Below are positions 22,070 through 33,099 of a stretch of 64,000 nucleotides of DNA, one piece after another. How positions within the stretch are numbered: position 1 is the stretch's first letter; each line of letters opens with the position of its first letter. The DNA comes from Perca fluviatilis. Taxonomy: Eukaryota > Chordata > Actinopteri > Perciformes > Percidae. A model generated the notes under the pieces. The model was not told where the DNA came from and did not search any database. It saw only the letters and a list, made by a program, of their open reading frames with translations. The position numbers were made by a program, and so were the translations under genes. The stretch spans positions 3,764,749 to 3,828,748 of the forward strand of contig NC_053112.1 in the NCBI RefSeq assembly GCF_010015445.1. The letters are read 5' to 3'.

Positions 22070-23650
22070 TAAGAACTTAATTATCTATACAGGAGTAAGA
22101 TATTACTACAGGTGGAAATTAGCAATTGTTGCTATAACCTGGCCCAAGACATATTCTCTTGTTTAACAAGTTTAATGTTTATTTGTGCACTGTCCCTGTT
22201 TCAAATAAATCAATTTCCATTATTACAGCATGTTTAGATAAATATTTGTACAGTCATTCACATAAATTGTGTACAGCACAGTGGCATCCATTGTTGAACC
22301 AATGACCATAGTTACTGATATCTTTAGGTATTAATACAATTGTGTACTAATAAAATGATGTATTATATTGATAAGATACATGATAATGTAGGGAAATCAC
22401 AATAGTGAGTGTAAAAATTAATAAATAAACACCTCAACAGTATCCAATCAAAACTGTTTTTATACTGAAAAGATCTAAGGTCAATATCAACATTAATCAG
22501 AAATGAAGTCACCTGTTTAACATCTTTGAGGCTCTCAGATGCCACGGCTGCTTGACCCTCCGTCTCAGTCGAAATCTTGTGTAGACAAACAAGAAAAATA
22601 TCATTAAATAACCAAACATAACAAGACTTTGCTTGTTGATTAAGTGAGGTAACAACACAATTATCTATACAGGAGAAATTAAGTCAGTACAGCACCGTGA
22701 CATTATCTGACAGATGATTGGACAGCAAATGAGTGAGGTTACAGATATGTTGAAATAATAATAAAGACATTTACGTACTATGGTAAATATAATGATATAA
22801 ATGAGATGGTAATGTAGGGTAATGATGACAGTGAGTATGAAAATAAATATTTGCATACACATCAATACAAAACTTAACAGTACCATACAGTCCTTGCAGT
22901 GTATACACCTGACCAGTACATACACACTGAAGACTGTGTATGTACAACATTTATCCCTGAAAATCCATTTTCAATAATCTGACTATGGAGTCACAGTATC
23001 TAAATACACTGTCCCCAGAGTGTCTATAAATGACCACTTTAGACATACTGAGGAGTGTGTATCTGTACCCTCCAATACAACCCGGTCTCACGTTGATCTA
23101 TTGATTCGTGTACAGGGACACGATCTTCTTGTTTATTTCGTGGTGGGCACGCAACAACGGGGAAATGAAACAACAATGGGACGGACCGCCACACGCAGGA
23201 CGCGATCCCGGTCCCGCGCTTCAACAACGGGATGGTTGTGGTTAGGAAAAGAAGAACGGGAAAAGGAACTCCCCACGCGGGACGCGATTCCCGGTATCCG
23301 GGTGAAAGTCTGGTGTTGGTTGACCCATCCCCCAACCAACCTCCTTATGCATATTTTTGGCTTTTCAATACTACCGCCACCGTAATCGTTTGTTGTGCGC
23401 GAAGATGCTTCCCATTGAAATACATTAGTTTAAAATTCGTGCTCACCGACATAGCGAAGTGTCCCTGTATACCGAATCAATAGATTAAGTAACGTCACCA
23501 TTTCACGAACTGCCGTGAGACTGGGCTGTCCAATATCCTGTCAAATCTGTTTTACAACTGAAAAAATCTGATGACCATAACAACATTCAATGGACATTAA
23601 GTCACCTGTTTAACATATTTGAGCTGCATGGTGACCCTCTGCCTCAGTCA
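22070..23650. repeat. Two-copy tandem duplication, second copy split by a transposon
   Basis: Unit 1 (about 22,070-22,610) and unit 2 (about 22,640-23,650) share, in order, aattatctatacaggag, gataatgtaggg/ggtaatgtaggg, and a tail with aagtcacctgtttaacat and tttgag near their ends. Unit 2 is interrupted by the 450-bp element at 23,079-23,528. Unit 1 reads gtatccaatcaaaactg at the equivalent position, an uninterrupted site. Non-coding as far as can be seen. Confidence 0.6.
23079..23528. mobile_element. Non-autonomous DNA transposon with 8-bp target duplication
   Basis: The ends read aacccggtctcacg and cgtgagactgggctg, imperfect inverted repeats, followed inward by a second inverted pair (attgattcg / cgaatcaat and gtacagggacac / gtgtccctgta). 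The flanks are tccaatac and tccaatat, an 8-bp duplication with one mismatch, as hAT-like elements make. Internal segments such as aggaaaagaagaacgg and gttgacccatcc recur at 63,380-63,545, so it is a family member. No transposase frame. Confidence 0.65.
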
Positions 23651-24325
23651 AATGACTGACAGAAATACAGGTGGCAGTGAAAGTATCTCTCTCTTGGAGC
23701 TCTTTAATGGATCAGCTGTGTTACATTAAACTCCATCACTACAATCCCTAACATCAGTCACACCTGTAGATCTTCGCCCACTGCTCCCCTTGGTCTACAT
23801 TGAGAAAGTGACAGACTGACACTGGTCAAAGTGGAAAACATGTTGAATATTTTGTCATTCTCATCTCCCATTACTAGCGTATAGTGGAGAAGCTTGATCC
23901 ATGACGCAATGTTGCTGTGTAATAGTGTTTAGACTGCTCTAATACAGAGTTGGCCTCATTTCAAATCGACAAAAACATTTATTTTAACGCTTAATGTTAA
24001 CAGGAACGTAGGACTAATGATTACCGAAATTTGGGTTGTGTTTGTTTACATAATACAAGTCCCTGTCAACAAGATTTTTTGTAATTTGTTGGGGAAAATT
24101 GTTGTGGAAAAAAGAGCACTACCTCATGGGTCTGGGCCACTGCACTGAGTGCAGTGCAGAACAGACAGGAGTTAAATGTCACTTTCATTAAATGAAAATG
24201 AAGTGTAGGTCAAGCTGAAATGCACAAATAATTCAACAACAACTGTGTGGTAATGATAGCAGAGAGTTCACAATCAAACTCCTTTGCAGAGAGAGTGTAG
24301 CCTGACAAGCCAGCCCTTTCTGTAC

Positions 24326-24518
24326 CTTTGATCTCCATGGCCAGTCAGAGTCTCTATAATTGTAGGTGATCTCTTCCCTGGCCTGATGTCCGTGATGGCA
24401 AACAAACAGAGATGAGGCTGTCCTTCATCAGTGATTGTCCCTCATTCTGCTGTTTGCTTCTATGTTGTCATCATTGACAAGTTTCCCTAAGGAGTCATCC
24501 TCTTTTGCTGCATCAACA
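24326..24518 (-). pseudogene. Degenerate SET-domain exon (KMT5A-like lysine methyltransferase)
   Basis: On the minus strand, after the acceptor gcctttcag, the exon encodes VDAAKEDDSLGKLVNDDN, then EGQPHLCLFAITDIRPG and EEITYNYRDSDWPWRSK before a gtaca donor. This is the C-terminal half of a SET domain: the LVNDD/N...S substrate and cofactor region and the F...I..GEE.TY.Y motif. The three blocks lie in different frames; one extra base near 24,430 and one missing base near 24,378 explain this. Fish carry many KMT5A-like SET copies, and the remaining exons were not found nearby, so this is a broken stray copy. Confidence 0.65.
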
Positions 24519-24827
24519 CTGAAAGGCAAAAATTGGGATGACAAAATGTAAAAGTAGAATGAAAGAAGCAAACTATGCTGAATGAATAAATAAATCACCA
24601 CCACAACAATAACTACTACTACAACTACTAAAATTGAGTTTGTATAAAAATTTAGAGTTTGTTTTTCTGAGAAAAAATTAAACTTGCAAAAGATGCTACG
24701 AATTAGGTATGACAATTTGCATACCATAGTTTTTTTTAACATTTTAGCGAAATTCAAACATGAAAACCTTCAGAGCATCATGGTTATAACAACATCTGGA
24801 TGTTACACACTGTTATAACAGCATCTG

Positions 24828-26032
24828 GGGCCAGTTGTTCAAAGGTAATCTGATCGGATTTTGGTTATCGGATTGGATCAAATCTTGAAAATGGGTTGTT
24901 CAAAAGGGAAAGAAGGATTCTGAAATCCGATTAGATTACGGAATCCAATCCTAGTTTTAATCTGGATCAAACCTTCAGTTTGTGTTGTTCAAAACTTGTC
25001 AGTAGGATTTGGATAACTTTGATCCAAAAAAGAGGATTATCCTGATCCCAACAGGGGTAGGATTTCAAGGTGGATTCCAGGAAGAAAATGTAGTAAAACT
25101 TTAAAATTGGTCAAATAATACATTTGTATCATGTAGTGTATATACTTTTATTTATATTTTGCACTTGACTTGTGTAACCCGTTGTAACAGTGATAAAGTA
25201 GATGAAGTAGACATAGGCTACCAATTAAGCTATTCAGTATAGTAAAGTAAAATGAAATAAAAAATAGAAATGATCTTGTCCCCATGTCTAAACGAGAAAG
25301 TGAAAGAGCAGAAGCACAGACCGTCCTGGCAGAGGAACAAATCAAGCTGACCAAACTGCACCAAACCAGAGCCAGACTTCAGATCTGCCTCCTAAAAGCA
25401 GGGTTTGGAAATGCTGCTCTCTCCTCCTCAGATGAAGAAGAACCCTGAACAGTCTTTATTTTGTTAACTATTGGACATTTAGCCTTTGGTTTGTTTTTTA
25501 AGACATTTTCAAATCAAACCAAAGTTTATTTATATTTCACAGATAAAAATCAACAAAGCTTTTACAAGGTACATACAAACATACAATGGGGTAAAGAAAA
25601 TACAGCATGACATGAGGAGAGGGAGGAGAAAAAAATATCTACAATATATTTGTTAATGTATATTTGTTTCTATTTGTTGTAACTCAGATGAGGGGTCCAA
25701 AATAAATTATGAATGGAAGTGGATGGTTATGTTATTTTTATGTTTTGTCTCAAAATAAGAAACACTTACAGTGACCCCATGTTGGCTCTCCTACTTGTTC
25801 TTTACACAGCTGGTAGCCCACATTGTGATATGTTGTCCCATTTAGAGCACTGGTAATCCGGATTTGGTAATCTTGAAAACTGTCTATCTGGATCAGGGTG
25901 ATCCAATCCAATGTTGCTTTGGGAAAACTGGCGTATAAAAGTAAGACGGATTACCTGATCCTGGATAGCAAAAATGGGATTTCCAAATCCAGATAATTTT
26001 GATCAAGATTAAATGTTTTGAACAACTGGCCC
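24828..26032. mobile_element. DNA transposon with GGGCCAGTTGTTCAAA ends and CTG target duplication
   Basis: The left end is GGGCCAGTTGTTCAAAGG and the right end is the complement (TTTTGAACAACTGGCCC). Both sides carry ctg (24,825-24,827 and 26,033-26,035), a 3-bp duplication. A plus-strand fragment at about 25,280-25,448 encodes a coiled-coil tail (RAEAQTVLAEEQIKLTKLHQ ... SSSDEEEP then stop) like the end of the Myb-like accessory protein of Harbinger/ISL2EU-type elements. The transposase is lacking. The superfamily is left open. Confidence 0.7.
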
Positions 26033-26430
26033 CTGGATGTTAACACATTGTTATAACATCTTATGTTACACACCGTTATAACAACATCTGGATGTTACAC
26101 ATCGTTATAACAACATCTGGATGTTATACACAGTTATAACAACATCTGGATGTTATACAACGTTATAACAACATCTGGATGTTACACACCGTTATAACAA
26201 CATTCGGATGTTACACCACCAAGCATAACAACATCTGGATGTTATACACAGTTATAACAACATCTGGATGTTACACATTACATCGTTAATAACATCTGAT
26301 GTTTAACACAGTTATAACAACATCGATGTTACACTCATTATAACAACATCTGGATGTTACACATCGTTATAACAAACATCTGGAGCGTAACACACTGTTA
26401 TAACAACATCTGGATTGTTACACTGTTATA
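26033..26430. repeat. 29-bp minisatellite (gttataacaacatctggatg unit)
   Basis: About 13 copies of a 29-bp unit that begins gttataacaacatctggatg and ends ttacacacc. Single units also lie at 24,783-24,820, on the far side of the transposon at 24,828, and two partial units at 11,160-11,205 in the left copy of the duplication. Several units have one-base gains or losses. Confidence 0.9.
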
Positions 26431-26439
26431 ACAACATAT

Positions 26440-26484
26440 GTCTCTAATTTTTTTTTCTTTAAAATATTTTTATTTTTTTTTTTT

Positions 26485-26531
<47 letters not shown>

Positions 26532-26640
26532 ATATATGGATTTTATTTTTTTTTATAATAATTTTTTATTTAAATATATTTTTATAATAATATTTTTATT
26601 TTATATAATATTAAAATATTATTTTTTTTTTTGTGTTAAG
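26440..26640. repeat. T-rich low-complexity tract
   Basis: Runs of T broken by AATA blocks. It lies at the edge of the 29-bp array and looks partly like unresolved or error-prone assembly. Confidence 0.8.
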
Positions 26641-26884
26641 AATAGAACGTCTTGGTGTCAGAGTTCTAGGCTAGGACCCAAAATGCAGGGAGTGCAGCGC
26701 AGTTTGAAATAATAGTAATTTAATAAGAACACAAAGAGACTTACAAACGTAAGCAGGAGTAGGTGAGAAAATCCAGAAACACAGGAACTCGGAAGGAAAT
26801 CAGGTAAAAATCCAGGGAGAACAAAAACACAGAAATCTAGGAACACGGAAAGACAGCTTACGCATTGGGAATAAAACCACAAGG

Positions 26885-26990
26885 ACCGACCGCATGAAAT
26901 GACACACGACGAAATGATACACGACAAAATGACACACAAACGAAATGACACACAAACGAAATGACACACGATGAAATGACACAGAAAGCA
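26885..26990. repeat. 16-bp short tandem repeat
   Basis: Six or so units of the kind acacacaaacgaaatg with acacgacgaaatg variants. The surrounding 26,640-27,950 shows no recognised exon. Confidence 0.8.
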
Positions 26991-27997
26991 CAGGGACTAA
27001 ATACACAAATAAACAAGGGATAACACAAGTAGGTGAGACAAAGGCTGGTGAACAGGTGAAAGACATCAGACAATCACAAAGGCGGGAAAACCAAGATAAC
27101 AGATAAGACATTTGCAGACTTACTGGAGCAAAATGGAACCTGTTTGTCATGATGCATGAGTTGTTTTCTGTTTGCAATATCATTTACTAAAGCTTAGTTA
27201 AATTTAACTGAGCGAATCCTGAGTATTATTTTCTGGTCTACCAGTCAACGAACACAGAGGTTGCTTGAGAAATGACCAAGTGGAGTCAGAAAACACTGGC
27301 CTTTTGAGCCTGAGCAGAATTGGTCATAGCTTGTTATAACAACCTCCAAATGTGGTTATAACCACAACGTCCTGTTGTGTTCTTTAACCCCAAATGTAGA
27401 CTTTATATTTCACTGTTCCTGTTTTCTATCAGATCGTTTATAGATCTTCATCATCTTTTTTCTGTGCTCCTCTGCTCTGTTGTCCATCTCTGATCTGCTC
27501 TGTGTGTTACTAGCTGTGCATGTAGCAGAGCTAACTCTTTATTCCATCCAGCTTAACGTCAGGTAATTATCACAGACTCTGGTTATGTGTCAGTAAGGAA
27601 GATGGTCTATCATCTCTTGTGTTTGTTTTTACTGAACAAAAAAATGTAACACCCTAAACTTCCCTTTTTCTAACAAACAGAACAAAATAATAACAAGAGG
27701 CATGTGTGAAAGCACCCATGCACTGATACTGTGTCGGTATTTCCCTCTTTTACTTAACTGAAATATACTTTTATAAGTTTTATCTGAAGGGTTTTACTAT
27801 AATTGATTCCCAAACGATTGAATGCTTAAATCTGAGTCAACTTTTTAGGTTAAGTGGGACTTTTTCCTTACAGTAACAATTTATTAGTGTGTGTACCTGT
27901 CTGAAGTGGTTTGTGCTGCAGCCACTTCCTGTGTTAAATGAGTGCTCAACACAAACATAGACAGTTCCTAACCATACGTTCAGTTCAGTTTGTCAAG

Positions 27998-28153
27998 ATG
28001 GCTGCAGATACTGTCGCCAAGGCCCCACGTCCTGAGCTTGGAATGTGGAGATATAAGAGAAACGAAGAGAACAGTGGGGAGGAAGAGGAGAATCGGTTGG
28101 GTGATTTTAGAGGATGAAGAGCATCAATCTGATCCTCAGGCCACAAAGAGCCA
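27998..28153 (+). pseudogene. Possible first (cytoplasmic) exon of the right lectin unit, with stops
   Basis: An ATG in aagatggctgcagatac opens MAADTVAKAPRPELGMWRY and an acidic stretch (NEENSGEEEEN). A good donor gccagtaagt ends the exon at a length divisible by three, which would match the phase-0 start of the transmembrane exon. However, two stops lie in frame before the donor. It may be a decayed exon or coincidence. Confidence 0.25.
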
Positions 28154-28392
28154 GTAAGTCTGAAATGATGATTGTTGTAAAGCGGAAGTGCAAATCTCAG
28201 TTTCTGTGAGGCTTTATTTAAACTAGACATTGAGTGTCAATTCACAATTAATCAATCCACCATTACTTACCATTCACTGTGAGTGTTTAGCAGTGTCTTG
28301 GTGATTAATCTGGTGCCTCGTAGTCATTATTCTTATCGGTCAAACTTTTAACAAACAGTAAAACATGTTCTGGATGTATTTTGTCTCTGTAG

Positions 28393-28492
28393 ACCAAGCA
28401 GCCCTGTAGCCAGCAACAGAAGGGCTTCCGAGCTACTGCAGTGACTCTGGGAGGGGTTTATCTTCTGCTATTGGCTGGACTCTTCACTTGCT
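28393..28492 (+). CDS. C-type lectin receptor, transmembrane exon (right unit)
   Basis: A 100-bp exon with acceptor tttgtctctgtag and donor gtgagt. It encodes KQPCSQQQKGFRATAVTLGG followed by VYLLLLAGLFTC. A short juxtamembrane basic stretch followed by an uncharged helix of about 18 residues is the normal anchor of type II fish lectin receptors. It ends phase 1 and joins in frame to the neck exon at 28,932. The equivalent segment is deleted from the left duplicate. The lectin domain was not found downstream before pacs2 sequence begins, so this unit too is incomplete. Confidence 0.55.
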
Positions 28493-28931
28493 GTGAGTAA
28501 TTATGTTTAATACAAACTGTCATATCTAACGGAGAAATATCATGAAATACATTTTCAGTGCTTGTGCAAATATGTTTGGTATTTGGAGTGCCTACTCAAT
28601 CCCAACTGTGAAATGAGATCCAGTCAGGTTTTTCTGTAGGCTGCCTAGATCACAAAACATGCGATTCAACAAGATATTCACATTTGACTCCCCTTCCTCT
28701 TTTCTCATGCAGGCTCATTAGAAAATACCGCCTCCCCAATCTAAGTATCTCCACCCACGGCTTTTAATCCACTAACTATTATCCCTATTCATAGCTTTCA
28801 ATCAGAGCAGACTGTTTTTTTTTGGGAGGGGTGGTTAAAGTGACAGGTGCTAAACTGGAGCTCTTTGTTTCTTGACTCCTTTCACTATTTGATACTGTCA
28901 TGGTTGTGGTTTTTATGGATTATTTTTGTAG

Positions 28932-29012
28932 GGACTTTAATTCCAAGCAAAACTCAAGTATTCAAACAAAACAATTTTTCAACCCTGAAAGCAAAAATTG
29001 TCACCCTCAAAG
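28932..29012 (+). CDS. C-type lectin receptor, neck exon (right unit)
   Basis: An 81-bp exon, phase 1 to phase 1, between tatttttgtag and a donor gtaaaa. Spliced to the transmembrane exon it reads TLIPSKTQVFKQNNFSTLKA and KIVTLK, a stalk-like segment. Its symmetric phase agrees with the 69- and 87-bp neck exons of the left unit. The remaining sequence to 30,290 shows no recognised lectin-domain exon. Confidence 0.5.
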
Positions 29013-29099
29013 GTAAAACTTAAAACTTGCTAAAACAAAAACATTTGTGTAGTAGTAAAGTATTGGTATTCTTTATTGTTTGATATTATGTCCCTTTTG

Positions 29100-30290
29100 T
29101 TTACAGTTCCCTCTGCTTCTTCTAAATTATCAGTCTTTGCTCTTCCATCACGTTTGTGCAGTTTTGCTCCTCAGCTTCGCGCTTGCGCCTAAAGTCTCTT
29201 TGGTTTGCAATTCTGACACAAACATCCTCGCGGGCGGGTCTTACAGGGTTGCCGTCCCCATTGGCTACATGACTTTTTGAGTGAGTTGGAGGACAGCTCA
29301 GTGCCTGCCTGCCCCCCTGACGCTTCAAGTGCAGCTAACGTTAGACTCTGAGGACACACAAACCACCTCCACGGTGGACTCCTACAAGATTAATAAAGTG
29401 TAAGTATTGATCATATATATTGTCTCGTGATCTACGTTAAAAAAGCATGGTTAATAGGATGTTTGTTGTCTAGTTGTGTTGGTCTGCTAGATAGCTAGTG
29501 AAAACCGTTTAAGCTAGCATTTAACCTTAGCTAACTGCTAACGTTACCTAAAACTTGTAGCGCTATGTTACTGGAGCTAATTTTGCCATGAGCTCAGCAG
29601 AGAAAAACAATTTGGCCATCGCACCCTAACTGGAATGATACAATCTCCTAAGCTGCACCTCTGGCTCTGCTGTGATCAGCTGTTCAGTTATAAGTGTGTT
29701 ATGTGTGTGTATGTGTGCGTGCTATAGGCATTGGTGTGAACTGTGCTGGGGACAGAGACGCATTCGGAAGTGCATTTGCAGAAGTGCTGGGTACAATGAC
29801 ACGTCATGTTTTAAAAGCTGCTGTCCTGTAGCTTACTAATGAATAAAAACTAGGTTTAATGTACCTAAACAGTGATCAGTGATTACCAAATTTCTCTCAT
29901 AATGCTCCTCCTTTTTAGAAAGCTGTCAAAATCCAAACCCAAAGTCCATTGTATGGGCGTTTTCTACGACGATGGCGTTAGTGCTTCACATTTTCTGGCC
30001 CAGGCTGACTGTGGAGTTGACTCACACGGTTCTCATGAGCTCCATAGGGTCCTAGCGTGGCTGAGCGTGGTTTTAATGTGCGAAACAGCCTGTCCAGCAC
30101 CACATCCCTGGTCTCGATTTTATTGATAGGCTCCAGTGGTTAAGGAGGACCATATGAGAGAGTAATGTGGTGATCACGGATCGCTGGATTAGGCAACGTT
30201 AAACCGCCCTCAGCCTTCCATCGGTCAATACAGTGGGGACAGATGTCATAACCAAATCTGATAGGTAAAGCACTCCAACCCGCAAAAATC
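29100..30290. other. No gene recognised
   Basis: Short open frames near 29,080-29,280 and 29,872-30,126 have no family resemblance and no convincing splice context. It may be intron of pacs2 or intergenic; the pacs2 exons upstream of 31,903 were not identified. Confidence 0.4.
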
Positions 30291-30295
30291 AAATA

Positions 30296-31125
30296 CTGTG
30301 GTTATATGTGTGTTTGTGTGTGTAATATGTGTGTTTGTGTGTGTAATATGTGTTTGTGTGTGTATGTGTGTTATATGTGTTTGTGTGTGTTTGTTTTGTG
30401 TGTGTGGGTTATATGTGTGTTGTGTGTTTATGTGGTTTGTGTGTGGGGTGTTTATGTGTGGTTTGTGTGTGTTATGTTAGTGTGTGTTGGTTGTTGTGTG
30501 TTTGTGTGTGGTTTATGTGTGTTTGTATGTAAGTGTTGTGTGGGTGTTATATGTAGTTTGTGTATGTATATGTGTTTAGTTTATATTGTGTGTTAGTGGG
30601 TTTGTGGTATATGTGGTTTTGTGTAATATGTGTTTGTGTGTGTTATATGTGTGTTTGTGTTATTGTTTGTGTATGTGTGTGTTATATGTGTGTGTGTGTA
30701 ATGGTATATGTTGGTGTAAGTGTGGTGTGTGTGTGTGTTTTATAGTGTGTTGTTATATGTGTGTGTGTGTGTGTTATATGTGTGTTATATGTGTGTGTTG
30801 TGTGTGTTATATATGTGTTATATGTGTGTGTGTGTGTGTGTGTTATATGTGTTATATGTGTGTGTGTGTGTTATATGTGTGTTATATGTGTGTGTTAGTG
30901 TGTTATATGTATATGTGTGTTTTGTGTGTTATATTTTTGTTATATGTGTTTGTGTGTGTTATATATGTGTTATATGTGTGGTGTGTGTGTTTTGTGTGTG
31001 TATATGTGTGATATGTGTATTATATGTATATATATATGTGTATATGTGTGTTATATATGTGTTATATGTGTGTGTGTGTGTGTTATATGTGTGTTATATG
31101 TGTGGTCATGTGTGTTATATATGTG

Positions 31126-31157
<32 letters not shown>

Positions 31158-31898
31158 TATATGTGTGTGTGTGTGTTATATATGTGTTATATGTGTGTGT
31201 GTGTGTGTTATATGTGTGTTATATGTGTGATGTGTGTTATATATGTTATATGTATGTTGTGTGTGTTATATATGTGTTATATGTGTGTGTGTGTGTTATA
31301 TATGTGTTATATGTGTGTGTGTGTGTGTTATATGTGTGTTATATGTGTGGTCATGTGTGTTATATGTGTGTTATATGTGTGTTATATGTGTGTTATATTT
31401 GTGTGTGTGTGTTTATGTGTGTTATATGTGTGTGTGTGTGTGTATTATTGTTATGGGTGTTTATGTGTGTGTGTGTTATATGTGTGTTATATGTGTGTTG
31501 TGTGATATGTGTGTTTTATGTGTGTTATATGTGTGTTATATGGGTTATATGTGTGTTTGTGTGTTATATGTGTGTTATATATTATATGTGTGTTTGTGTG
31601 TGTTATATGTGTGTTGTTGTGTTTGTGTTTATGTGTGTTATATGTGTGTTTGTGTGTGTTATATGTGTGTTTGTGTGTGTGTGTGTATGTGTGTGTTTCT
31701 GTGTGTAATATGTGTGTTTTGTGTGTTATATGTGTGTTATATATGTGTTTGTGTGTGTTATATGTGTGTTTGTGTGTGTGTGTGTATGTGTGTTTCTGTG
31801 TGTAATATGTGTGTTTGTGTGTGTTATATGTGTGTTATATGTGTTATATGTGTGTTTGTGTGTGTTATATGTGTGTATTTCTGTGTGTTTGTGTGTCT
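30296..31898. repeat. (TG)n / tgttatatg minisatellite ending at a pacs2 splice acceptor
   Basis: About 1.6 kb of TG repeats with tatatgtgtgt and tttgtgtg variants. It runs directly into gtgtgtcttcag, the acceptor of the exon at 31,903. Long cysteine-valine-tyrosine frames are artefacts; one stays open into the exon. Confidence 0.95.
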
Positions 31899-31902
31899 TC
31901 AG

Positions 31903-32007
31903 GTTGCCAGGAAGTCGGTCCTGGATCAGCTGAACCACATCCTGTTCTCTGATGATCAGATTCCTGATTACATCATCCTGATCAACACCACAGACTGGCA
32001 GGGACAG
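31903..32007 (+). CDS. pacs2: PACS-family sorting protein (pacs2-like), exon
   Basis: A 105-bp exon, phase 0 to 0, with acceptor gtgtcttcag and donor gtctgt. It encodes [20 protein letters not shown] followed by [16 protein letters not shown] proteins (phosphofurin acidic cluster sorting) are cytosolic adaptors that bind acidic-cluster cargo and link it to AP-1, COPI and other coats between endosomes, Golgi, ER and mitochondria. This segment, with QLNHIL and DWQGQ, lies in the conserved C-terminal half. Nine exons of this gene are visible, all on the plus strand. PACS2 rather than PACS1 is favoured by downstream residues ([27 protein letters not shown]). Upstream exons were not identified in the window. 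Confidence 0.85.
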
Positions 32008-32335
32008 GTCTGTCTGTCTGTCTGTCTTCCTGTCTGTCTGCCTGTCTGCCTGTCTGTTTGTCTGTCTTTTGTCTCTCTGCCTGTCTTGCTCTTTCTGTGT
32101 CTGTCGTCTGTCTGTCTTTCTGTCTGTCGCTGCTTCTGTCTGCCTGCCTGCAGCCTGTCTCTTCTCTCTCTCTCTGCCTCGTTCTCTGTCTCTCTCTGTC
32201 TCTTTTTCCTCTCTGTCTCTCTCCTGTCTCTCTCCCTCTCCCTCCTCTCCCTCTCTTCCCTCTCTCTCCGTCTCCCGTTCTCCGTCCTTCTCTCTCTCCT
32301 GTCCGTCTGTCTCCCCCCTTCCCTGTCGGACCCTG
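32008..32335. repeat. CT-rich (tctg)n/(tctc)n microsatellite starting at a pacs2 donor
   Basis: Starts at the donor gtctgtctgtctg itself and continues as ctgt, then ctct repeats. The donor is part of the repeat. Confidence 0.9.
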
Positions 32336-32448
32336 CCATCCTGTCGTGTCCAGTAGCCCGTCATCGCTTGTCCGAGCCTATTGATCACGCCATCAGCGAG
32401 ACTGGTTCCAGCTTGATGAAACCAGGCAGTTCGAGAATCAACAGCTGA

Positions 32449-32742
32449 TGAAATCAACAGCTGATGAAATCAACAGCTGATGGAATCAACAGTGATTGAA
32501 ATAACAAGCATATTGAAATCAACAGCTGATGAAATCAACAGCTGATGAAATCAACAGCTGATGAAATCAACAGCTGATGGAATCAACAGCTGATGAAATC
32601 AACAGCTGATGGAATCAACAGCTGATGGAATCAACAGCTGATGAAATCAACAGCTGATGGAATCAACAGCTGATGAAATCAACAGCTGATGGAATCAACA
32701 GCTGATGGAATCAACAGCTGATGAAATCAACAGCTGCGTAGA
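32449..32742. repeat. 16-bp minisatellite, each unit with a CAGCTG E-box
   Basis: Tandem 16-bp units of gaaatcaacagctgat with a g/a variant (ggaatcaacagctgat). I count 17 intact cagctg palindromes between about 32,435 and 32,745; one unit is mutated to cagtga. It lies in a pacs2 intron. Confidence 0.9.
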
Positions 32743-32745
32743 GTT

Positions 32746-33095
32746 GCACTTTTAAAAAGAGCCCCCAACCCGCTTCCTTACCATGGTGGTCCTCTCCTTA
32801 CTTCCTGCTCTGCTCCCGTCAGAACTACCACGACCACTAGAGGGCGCCGCCACTACAACCATAGCTGTAGGTCAGGATGAAGCTGGAACCAATGGTTTAC
32901 AGGAGGACGGTCCATCTGTCTTCTTCTTTATATCATCAAACACTTTCTGTGTTTTGATTGGTTGACCCAAATGAATCGCACCGGTTCTTATCCTTTTATT
33001 GTCTCTATTTTTGAAGTTTCTGTTGCGTTTACTCATTTTTTTCGTCACTTTTTATTCGCTGTTGTTATCGCTTTTTTGATTTGAGGTTTCTTTGA
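32746..33095. other. Unique intronic sequence, no exon recognised
   Basis: Between the 16-bp and 31-bp arrays. The missing pacs2 exon (between QGQ and CNCNS) would be expected in this intron, but no frame here resembles the VVCTCS...RIQRY block of PACS proteins. Confidence 0.45.
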
Positions 33096-33099
33096 CGAG

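Noticed and set aside
30306..32448. Plus-strand Cys-Val-Tyr frames up to 404 residues
   Set aside because: TG-repeat artefact. Only the pacs2 exon (31,903-32,007) inside is real coding sequence.
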